NCBI GenBank assembly: GCA_016792805.1
Contig: JAEUHX010000018.1
Coordinates: 62,001-126,000 of the forward strand
Direction of reading: 5' to 3'
Length of the DNA: 64,000 bases
Source of the DNA: Planctomycetota bacterium
Lineage (GTDB): Bacteria > Planctomycetota > UBA1135 > JACQFD01
The notes under the pieces are model-generated. The model saw only the letters and a list, made by a program, of their open reading frames with translations. It had not been told where the DNA came from and made no database searches. This document shows, piece after piece, positions 57,963 through 64,000 of the stretch. Positions within the stretch are counted from its first letter, which is position 1, and the number at the start of each line of letters is the position of its first letter. Both the position numbers and the translations under genes were made by a program.

Positions 57963-58328
57963 TTATGACGCGCCCGTGCGCCGCTCGGACCATTTTCGAC
58001 GCTGCGTCGTCGCGAGGTCGAGCCCCGAGAGAAGCAGCGCAAGCTCGCGAGCATCCTCCTCCTCGACGCTAGCGCGTGAGCAGCCCTCGGGAGGCCACGA
58101 GAAGCTGCCGCGCTCAAGGCGTTTGTGGATCTTACAAAGGCCTGTGGTGTCCCAGTAGAGGACCTTCGCGCGATTGAGCCCGCGATTGCAGAATGCGAAT
58201 AAGTGTCCAGAGAGCGGGTTAGCGCCCACCACCGAGCGCGCGAGTCCGCGAAGGCCGTCAAACGACTTTCGAAGGTCGGTAGAGCCTGCGGCGAGGTAGA
58301 TCCGCACCGCCGGCGGCAGGCTTAGCAT
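57963..58328 (-). CDS. tnpB: IS66 Orf2 accessory protein TnpB
   Basis: The 121-residue protein matches IS66 Orf2: VRIYLAAGSTDLRKSFDGLR, NPLSGHLFAFCNRGLNRAKV and LYWDTTGLCKIHKRLERGSF. It is needed with TnpA for transposition of IS66 elements; its exact role is unclear. It overlaps tnpA by 7 bp and precedes tnpC by 20 bp. The frame is intact. Confidence 0.92.
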   Translation of the reverse strand: MLSLPPAVRIYLAAGSTDLRKSFDGLRGLARSVVGANPLSGHLFAFCNRGLNRAKVLYWDTTGLCKIHKRLERGSFSWPPEGCSRASVEEEDARELALLLSGLDLATTQRRKWSERRTGAS

Positions 58329-58642
58329 CGGGCGCGAAGGGCGAGCACGAGGCGGCTCAGTTTGTCCGGATCTGTGTGTGCAGCGGCGCGAATCGTGATC
58401 TCCGCGCCGATGGCGATCTCAACAATTGTCGGCGAGGCCGTTTTAGTCGCATGGTGCGCTTCTACGAAGCGGACAGCCGCGCGGATAGGACCTATGGCAC
58501 AGCTTGCGCGACGGCTCCAGTACCGCAGCGTGGCGTACGGGATGCGGTGGCTGCGTGCGAAGGCGCAGAGCGAAAGATTACTTCTTTGGAGATCGTCGGG
58601 GATCGATGCGATCTCCTCGGCCGACTTGCGGGACCGGGGCAT
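58322..58642 (-). CDS. tnpA: IS66 Orf1 accessory protein TnpA
   Basis: The 106-residue protein has a helix-turn-helix-like start, CAFARSHRIPYATLRYWSRR, and the conserved tail HTDPDKLSRLVLALRARC (commonly PADLLRLLAALRG-like in IS66 Orf1). It is first of the three IS66 genes and overlaps tnpB. The frame is intact. Confidence 0.85.
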   Translation of the reverse strand: MPRSRKSAEEIASIPDDLQRSNLSLCAFARSHRIPYATLRYWSRRASCAIGPIRAAVRFVEAHHATKTASPTIVEIAIGAEITIRAAAHTDPDKLSRLVLALRARC

Positions 58643-58781
58643 GGGAAAGCTCTAAAAGCCGAGAGCCTCCCATGCGTCGATCCCGAGCCCGGTACGGGTA
58701 CGACCGAACGCTCACCTTCAAAGATTGATGAGACCAGCTCGAAGGCACAAGGCTCTCGACGCACTGCCGCTTCACAAATCG

Positions 58782-60530
58782 CTAGCGTCCCGGCCGTGAG
58801 GCGCTCCCTTCCTGGGAGGACGGGAGCGAGTCGGGAACAGGAACCGTCCCCGGATCGTCGATCTCCGCCCCTGCAGGTGCTGGGGGCAGCACCGATGCAG
58901 CAATTCCCTGGATCTCTCCTGCGCGAAGATCGGCAATAATCACAAATCGACGGGCGGTGAGGGTGGGCGGGTAGCGCAAGAGCGCCGAGGCCGATCCGCC
59001 GTGCAGTTCCACGGTGGTGCGATCCAGAGTCCGATCACTCGACTGAGGAAATCCCGAGCGCAGCGGAGCCGACGCACGCCCCTGCTCGAGAGCCACGATA
59101 ACCGAGGCGCCCTCCAGCGACGCCGCACGGTCGCTCGGAATCGTGATTTTCACTTCGATTTCCTCGCCCCCCTTCGGCTCCGCGCCTCTCGCCACTTCCA
59201 GCTTGAGGTCCAGCTCAGGCCGCTGAAGCACAAGAGCTGGATCCCCCATCAAGTTGTAGAGCGCCATCTGGTAATCGACGAGACGCTTCTGATCCGGCTC
59301 ACTGACTCCGAAGGTCTTTGCGACGCGGTCGGCATTCTCGCGAAACTTCCCGCCGCCGCGATACACCCGCCCCTTCGCTTCGCGAATCAGCTCGCCGACC
59401 GGAAGCCTTGGATTCTGGCGAAACAGGCCGCACAGCTCATGCGCCAGCAACAGATCGACATACGGGTGGGAGATCTGTGACGCCCCAAGAGCTGCAACGG
59501 CCCCCTGGGGAGCCTCGAGCACGCTCGCAGCGAAGCAACTCGGCAGCCGATCCGCCGTCGACAGCCCTTCGTCCATCGGGTCCTGCGGCTCGCGCCCTGT
59601 CGGCCGAAAATCTCCGGTGTGACAAGCGAAGAACACAAGAAATGGCGCTCCGCGGCGAATCTCGAGTTTCGAAGCATCGGCAGTTGTAAAGATCGGGCGC
59701 GTGCCCCCCGACTCCTGAGCGGTGTGGAGCCCGTGCCGGGAACCGTGGCCCGCGTACAGGCCGATCAGCGCTCCGGACCCCCACAATTCCAGAATCGACT
59801 TTTTCTCGTGGCTCGCCGGCACACCGAAGCTCGACTTCGCGTTGCTCCGAAGCACGCGGAGATCGAGCTCCGGCGGCAGCCCCCGATCAAGAATCCCCGC
59901 GACTGCACTTTCGAGCACGGTGTCGAGGGCAGGGCCGAATCCCCCATCGGCCGCGAGGAAGCTCACTCTTCGCCTCCATCCAGCCGGCTTGTCATCGAGC
60001 TCATACTCGATCGTTCGCTTCACGATGCGGCGCACCGAATCCGCATCGCTTGTTGGGATCCTGCCGATCGCGCGGTCGGGCAAGGTATCGGCGTCATCAC
60101 ACACAAAGAACTGATCCGTGAAGCAAGGTCGGCCGAAGAAGCTCGGCCCGTTGCGACCTGGAATCGTTCGGCCATCTCCCACGAGCAGCACAAATCGAGC
60201 CGCCCCGCGCGCACCCGCTTTCTGTAGGAATCTCTGGAGCGACTCCTCCCGCGATTCAGCGGGATGGTCCGCGAGGACCGCTTCCCATGCGACGACAGCC
60301 GCGGTCAATCCTCGTCGGCGTCGGTGTTCCGCGAGCGGCACCACGTCGGTGGCAAGGGCCGCTGGGGCAACGGCCACCCATGCCGCGTCCACCGACTCCG
60401 GCGCCATAACCACCGAGTCTGGGCGACTTGCGCTCCCTCGGGCGCCCTCCGCCGTCTGCCCCCGAACGACAGCAGAAGGCATCGCCCACGCCACTCCGCA
60501 CAAAAGCGCCAGCTCGGGTGCTCGAATCAT
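58782..60530 (-). CDS. Secreted gingipain-like C25 cysteine peptidase
   Basis: A 582-residue protein with a probable signal sequence (ALLCGVAWAMPSAVVRGQ). The caspase-like C25 core is visible: RFVLLVGDGRTIPGRN, FTDQFFVCDDADTLPDRAIG and RIPTSDADSVRRIVKRTIEY, then the catalytic His in LIGLYAGHGSRHG (near residue 262) and Cys in FLVFFACHTGDF (near 303), and YNLMGDPALVL at the end of the domain. A C-terminal beta-rich domain follows. No sorting domain of the Bacteroidota type IX system is evident. It lies 26 bp after dprA; the substrate is unknown. Confidence 0.88.
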   Translation of the reverse strand: MIRAPELALLCGVAWAMPSAVVRGQTAEGARGSASRPDSVVMAPESVDAAWVAVAPAALATDVVPLAEHRRRRGLTAAVVAWEAVLADHPAESREESLQRFLQKAGARGAARFVLLVGDGRTIPGRNGPSFFGRPCFTDQFFVCDDADTLPDRAIGRIPTSDADSVRRIVKRTIEYELDDKPAGWRRRVSFLAADGGFGPALDTVLESAVAGILDRGLPPELDLRVLRSNAKSSFGVPASHEKKSILELWGSGALIGLYAGHGSRHGLHTAQESGGTRPIFTTADASKLEIRRGAPFLVFFACHTGDFRPTGREPQDPMDEGLSTADRLPSCFAASVLEAPQGAVAALGASQISHPYVDLLLAHELCGLFRQNPRLPVGELIREAKGRVYRGGGKFRENADRVAKTFGVSEPDQKRLVDYQMALYNLMGDPALVLQRPELDLKLEVARGAEPKGGEEIEVKITIPSDRAASLEGASVIVALEQGRASAPLRSGFPQSSDRTLDRTTVELHGGSASALLRYPPTLTARRFVIIADLRAGEIQGIAASVLPPAPAGAEIDDPGTVPVPDSLPSSQEGSASRPGR

Positions 60531-60556
60531 GTCGGAACATTACCAGAATCCGTTTC

Positions 60557-61729
60557 TCACGGCGCCCTGCCGACCGGCCCCTCGACGGCGTAGTAGTAGC
60601 CCCCTGGACCGCGCGAGATCTCGCCCGCCATCTCCAGCTGTAAGAGCGCGCCGAACAGCGCCTCTTCGTGGCCGGCGCACGCATCGCTCAGCTCTTCCAA
60701 AGTCGCGCCGCCGCGCGCACGGTCGAGCAGAAGCCGTTTCACCGACGGCTCCCCAAGCTCCAGCACACCGCCTGCGCTTCCCTGCACTCGCCGGCCGCTT
60801 GCGCTCCGAGGCACCACGACAAGACCCAGGTCGCTCAGCACATCCTGCGGCGAATCGACAATCGCAGCCCCTTGCTTCAGCAGGTCGTGACAACCGGCGC
60901 TCATGGGAGAATCGACGCGGCCCGGCAGAACCCACAAATCCCGGTCCTGATCGAGAGCCCAGCGGGCGGTCAGGAGAGAACCACTCGCCCGGCCAGCCTC
61001 CACCACGAGGACTCCGCGGCTCAGCCCCGAGATCACTCGATTACGTCTTGGGAAGTGCTCCCTGCGGGCCCCCGCACGAAGCGGAAACTCTGAGAGAAGG
61101 CAGCCGCGCTCCCGCATCCGCCCGAGCAGTTCGCGATCGTCGACCGGATAGGGCTCAAGAAGCCCGCTGCCGAGCACCCCGAGCGTCTTTCCTTGCACGT
61201 CGAGCGCAGCGCGATGGGCCTCTCGGTCAATCCCGCGCGCAAATCCGCTCACCACAGTGACCCCATTCTCCGAAAGGGCCGCCGAGAATCGTCGGGATTG
61301 CTGCGCCCCATAGGGCGTCGCCGTGCGCGCTCCCACGATGGCAACTCGCGGCCCTCCTCCGTCGAGCAGCTCCCGTTTCCCTGCGATCGCAAGAACGAGG
61401 GGCGGCCCTGCGATCTCATTCAGCTCGGAAGCCGCGCGATCGAGCTTCGGGAAATGCCATTGAAGGCCTTCGCTCCGCGCTACGGCCACCTCTCGTTCCG
61501 CCTCCTGCCAGGCCGCTGTTCGGAGCGACTCGGCCACCGCAGCGGGAAGCGAAAGCGCCTCCGGCGCGCGCCGAGCCAGGTCCATCGCTGCGGCTGCGCT
61601 GCCAAATGTCGCAATCAGCCTCCAGGCCGCCATGAGCCCGAGACCTCGCGCGCGCGCCAGCGCCAGACGAGCCATGCGTTCGTCGTCCACACAGAAGAGG
61701 GCGCCCAGTTCCCCTTCGTCGTCGCACAA
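60557..61729 (-). CDS. dprA: DNA processing protein DprA
   Basis: DprA loads RecA on incoming single-stranded DNA during transformation. The 390-residue protein has an N-terminal helical region, the Rossmann core RVAIVGARTATPYGAQQSRR, GFARGIDREAHRAAL, LLSEFPLRAGARREHFPRRN and VISGLSRGVLVVEAGRASGS, and a C-terminal winged helix (LGEPSVKRLLLDRARGGATL). The ATG at 61729 is the outermost; ATG at 61675 (MARLALARARGLGL) is an alternative. It is divergent from the gene at 61822. Confidence 0.95.
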   Translation of the reverse strand: MCDDEGELGALFCVDDERMARLALARARGLGLMAAWRLIATFGSAAAAMDLARRAPEALSLPAAVAESLRTAAWQEAEREVAVARSEGLQWHFPKLDRAASELNEIAGPPLVLAIAGKRELLDGGGPRVAIVGARTATPYGAQQSRRFSAALSENGVTVVSGFARGIDREAHRAALDVQGKTLGVLGSGLLEPYPVDDRELLGRMRERGCLLSEFPLRAGARREHFPRRNRVISGLSRGVLVVEAGRASGSLLTARWALDQDRDLWVLPGRVDSPMSAGCHDLLKQGAAIVDSPQDVLSDLGLVVVPRSASGRRVQGSAGGVLELGEPSVKRLLLDRARGGATLEELSDACAGHEEALFGALLQLEMAGEISRGPGGYYYAVEGPVGRAP

Positions 61730-61821
61730 CCCACAAAAACGAACCCTCTCCTCACTCCCCTCTCGACGATCCTCCCGTCGGCCCGAGCACCTCTGATCCC
61801 CCCGCGCGCGATCATCGGACC

Positions 61822-63201
61822 ATGCGCTGGATCCTCCATGCCGCCGCCTCCTTCGTCGCTTCCTTCGTTGGCCCCTGCTTTCAGCTCCGCATCGAAACCG
61901 AAGTCCGCGTGGACGAGTCGGGCTCCAGCACCCGACAGGTACTTGTGGAGTCCACAGATACAGGCCTCGTCAGCCTCGCGCTTCCAAGCTCCCCGGCGGC
62001 CCCGAGCAAGCTCATCGCCTATCCGCTCGCATCATTCACCGCCGACGGCCCCGGCCCCAAGGGACCACCCAGCGCGCGCTGGAGTTCCTCGCAGCGGCTC
62101 GACCCCGGCGAGACGGCGCGCGATCTCGAGATCGGCCGCCCCTCGGGCGGCGCGCGTGCGACGCAGCGCGCCCAGGTACTCACAGAAGACTACGGCGTGT
62201 TTCGCCGCGTGCGCTATCGCGAGCAGATTCGAGACAGCGGCAGCGCCGACTCACAAATTGCTTCTGCACAAAAGATCGCCAAGTCCGTGAGTGAGGTCCT
62301 TCGATCCGCCGCGCAGGAGCTCCTAGGCAACGCCTATCGGCTTGATGAGCTCGACGGATACCTCCGCGGCCGAGGCATGACTGCTTTCGTCGAATTGTGG
62401 CGTCTCGCAAGCCAGCTCGGCGAATCGCCGCGCGAATCCGTCGATGGGATGTTGGCCCTCGCCCAGCGAGAGGGCTTCGCCATCGATGGGCCAAAGGCTC
62501 GCGCCCTCCTCGAGAAGACAATGTCCTCCGAGCAGGAGCTCGCCGACCTCGGCCGCAGCCTCCGTGATGCCGCGCTGCGCAAGCTTGCCTCGCTGCTCCG
62601 CCGCCACGGCAGCACACCCGAGCACCCGGGCTCGCCGGTTGCCGCCGAGGAACTCTCATTTCTCCACGACGCAGAATTGGTGCTGGGCGCTTTCCGCCGG
62701 GCGTCTGAGCGCACTCTCGGCTCACAAAACGGGCTCGACCAGATGCTCCATGCGGGCGGAACCGATCTGTATGGTTGCTTCGGCGGTGCATTCCTCGACC
62801 CTGACCTCGGCGACGATAGCGTGCAGTGGCGAACCACTCTTTCCATGCCGGGGATGCTGCTTCGCACGAATGGCGTTCCGCTCCAGGACGGACGCGTTCT
62901 ATGGCTTCTCCTATCCACGGATTTGAGCCTGCGCACGACCCAGTTCGAGGCCGAGTCGATCGTGCTCGAGACGAATCGCATCGTGTCGCTCGGCGGCCGC
63001 AAGACGACCGCCGACCCCGAGGAGATTCTTATACTTCTCTCTGAGCTCGGCGCGGGAAAGGACCGCGCTCCGCGCCGGTCCCTCACCGACGCACTCCGAG
63101 CCGCCGCAGAGGGCGATGCCGAGCAGCGGTCGCGCGTCCTCAAGGACCCGAGCCTCGAACTCGTCCGCAAGATCTTCGAGATCCCTAAACAGGAAAAATG
63201 A
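61822..63201 (+). CDS. Putative secreted protein of unknown function
   Basis: A 459-residue protein with a hydrophobic N-terminus (WILHAAASFVASFVGPC) that may be a signal sequence; the Cys does not sit in a good lipobox. The N-terminal part reads as beta strands (FQLRIETEVRVDESGSSTRQ), the middle is helical and charged (KSVSEVLRSAAQELLGNAYR, ARALLEKTMSSEQELADLGR), and SMPGMLLRTNGVPLQDGRVL is beta-like. I do not recognise the family. Its stop overlaps the DinB-fold gene by ATGA, so they are coupled. Confidence 0.75.
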   Translation: MRWILHAAASFVASFVGPCFQLRIETEVRVDESGSSTRQVLVESTDTGLVSLALPSSPAAPSKLIAYPLASFTADGPGPKGPPSARWSSSQRLDPGETARDLEIGRPSGGARATQRAQVLTEDYGVFRRVRYREQIRDSGSADSQIASAQKIAKSVSEVLRSAAQELLGNAYRLDELDGYLRGRGMTAFVELWRLASQLGESPRESVDGMLALAQREGFAIDGPKARALLEKTMSSEQELADLGRSLRDAALRKLASLLRRHGSTPEHPGSPVAAEELSFLHDAELVLGAFRRASERTLGSQNGLDQMLHAGGTDLYGCFGGAFLDPDLGDDSVQWRTTLSMPGMLLRTNGVPLQDGRVLWLLLSTDLSLRTTQFEAESIVLETNRIVSLGGRKTTADPEEILILLSELGAGKDRAPRRSLTDALRAAAEGDAEQRSRVLKDPSLELVRKIFEIPKQEK

Positions 63202-63701
63202 ACAGCCGAGACCTCATCGAATTATACGAATACAATCTCTGGGCCACCGGAAGGGCAGTGCCGGCCGTGCTAAGCCTCTCGACAGAGGAACTGCATCGCC
63301 GAATCGTGAGCAGCTATCCCTCCGTGCATCAGACGATCTCCCACATGGTGGGCGCAGGAGAATTGTGGCTTCAACGCTGGAAGCGCGGTGAATGGCGTCC
63401 CCTCGAGCAGAGCCAGAGCTTCCCGCAGGAGGCGGCGCCCCTCGTGGCCCGCTGGCGCGCCTGCGACGAGGGTCTTCTCGAGTTCGTGCGCAGTGCCTCC
63501 GATGTCGAAGAATGGTATGAGTTCAAGAATACCCTTGGGCATACCTATCGCCACCGGCTTCGCGAGATGGCGCTCCATGTGACGAACCACCAGAGCTATC
63601 ACCGCGGTCAGCTCACGACGCTGCTGCGTCAGCTCGGAAAGCAGCCATTCTCGCAGGATATGATTGCGTTCATCCGCGAGCGGGAATCGGAGAATCGATA
63701 G
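63198..63701 (+). CDS. DinB-family protein
   Basis: The 167-residue protein fits the DinB/YfiT four-helix fold that often binds a metal with three His. Supporting pieces are LYEYNLWATGRAVPAVLSLS, PSVHQTISHMVGAGELWLQR (His, His) and MALHVTNHQSYHRGQLTTLL, with the HQxxHRGQ signature. Members act as thiol-dependent transferases or have unknown roles. It overlaps the preceding gene by 4 bp. Confidence 0.9.
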   Translation: MNSRDLIELYEYNLWATGRAVPAVLSLSTEELHRRIVSSYPSVHQTISHMVGAGELWLQRWKRGEWRPLEQSQSFPQEAAPLVARWRACDEGLLEFVRSASDVEEWYEFKNTLGHTYRHRLREMALHVTNHQSYHRGQLTTLLRQLGKQPFSQDMIAFIRERESENR

Positions 63702-63719
63702 GCAACAGAACGCCCGTCC

Positions 63720-64000
63720 TCACCCAGCGTGCAATCGCAGCGGCGACTGCGGGCTCTCGATCACATTCCCTTCGAGCTCGATGAGCTGCGCAATCCGCGC
63801 CCTGACTCTCGCGGCGGGCGCGAAGTCGCCTGCAAGGTCGATGTACACCTCCTCGTGACGCGCCTCCACCTCCGCGAGCTCGGAGAAAAGTTCGACGAGC
63901 TCGCCGTCTGCGATCGCTGGCGCGAGCCGCCGAAATCGCTCCGTCGAACGCGCCTCAATCAGCGCCGCCACCAGCAGCTCGTCGACAATTTGTGGCAATA
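63720..64000 (-). CDS. MiaE-like tRNA hydroxylase (partial, 5' end off window)
   Basis: About 93 C-terminal residues are visible: DELLVAALIEARSTERFRRL, ELFSELAEVEARHEEVYIDL and a terminal SPLRLHAG. EARS.ERF and EARHEEVY are the second pair of diiron-binding segments of MiaE, the oxygenase that hydroxylates ms2i6A37 of tRNA, and LHAG resembles the MiaE end LHSG. The gene continues past the right edge; the first metal-binding half is not seen, so the call rests on the C-terminal half. Confidence 0.8.
   Translation of the reverse strand, partial: LPQIVDELLVAALIEARSTERFRRLAPAIADGELVELFSELAEVEARHEEVYIDLAGDFAPAARVRARIAQLIELEGNVIESPQSPLRLHAG

Larger units (their letters stand above)
56466..58715 (-). 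mobile_element. IS66-family insertion sequence (defective)
   Basis: A 2250-bp element with the three-gene IS66 layout tnpA-tnpB-tnpC on the minus strand. The left end GTGAACGTTCGATCGCACCC (56466-56485) pairs with the reverse complement of the right end, GTGAGCGTTCGGTCGTACCC (58696-58715), with 3 mismatches in 20. The flanking 8-mers (GGTGCATG and CTTCAAAG) do not match, so no target duplication remains. The transposase gene is broken. Confidence 0.9.

Overview
The window is a high-GC bacterial chromosome segment, most probably from an uncultivated member of the Planctomycetota. The best evidence is EF-Tu, whose switch I region reads [13 protein letters not shown] in place of the usual RGITI form; I recall this variant from planctomycete EF-Tu. 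Supporting features are a SecE with an extra N-terminal membrane segment, a fused SecDF, and planctomycete-like L2 and EF-G sequences. No rRNA gene, CRISPR array, prophage or replication origin was seen.

Region 1 (1-25.1 kb, all minus strand) is an unusually complete translation and transcription supercluster. In transcription order it holds four tRNA genes (Thr-TGT, Tyr-GTA, Gly-TCC, Thr-GGT), tuf, rpmG, secE, nusG, rplK-rplA-rplJ-rplL, rpoB-rpoC, rpsL-rpsG, a Tsr3/DUF367-like gene, fusA, then rpsJ-rplC-rplD-rplW-rplB-rpsS-rplV-rpsC, which runs off the left edge. The tRNA-tuf order is that of the E. coli thrU-tyrU-glyT-thrT-tufB operon. Sigma70-like promoters can be read ahead of the tRNA cluster, rpoB, rpsL and rpsJ.

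Region 2 (25.1-33.2 kb) holds aroC and a Smr-less mutS2 (minus), a cystathionine gamma-synthase/lyase-type gene (plus), and a minus-strand operon of trpS, two lipoproteins, dtd and an HU/IHF-type gene. Region 3 (33.4-37.7 kb, plus) is a tightly overlapped lipid-transport operon: a WPF-repeat lipoprotein followed by MlaE, MlaF and an MCE protein. Region 4 (37.9-51.6 kb) contains an SGNH/MBOAT acyl-transfer pair, ribE, a molybdopterin oxidoreductase, trmD-rplS, secDF, a LysM protein, hflX and nadB.

Region 5 (51.6-58.7 kb) is the accessory part. A long gene-poor stretch with tandem and palindromic repeats leads to lexA. After lexA come nested MITE-like elements, an internally deleted IS256 transposase, a lower-GC zinc-ribbon membrane protein, and an IS66 element whose transposase carries a nonsense codon and a probable catalytic substitution. 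Region 6 (58.8-64 kb) has a gingipain-like C25 peptidase, dprA, a secreted protein of unknown function, a DinB-fold protein and a partial MiaE-like gene.

I did not find a clear new multi-gene defence or metabolic system. The best leads are the Tsr3-like gene inside the str operon, the WPF-repeat lipoprotein coupled to the Mla-type transporter, and the nested palindromic elements around lexA.
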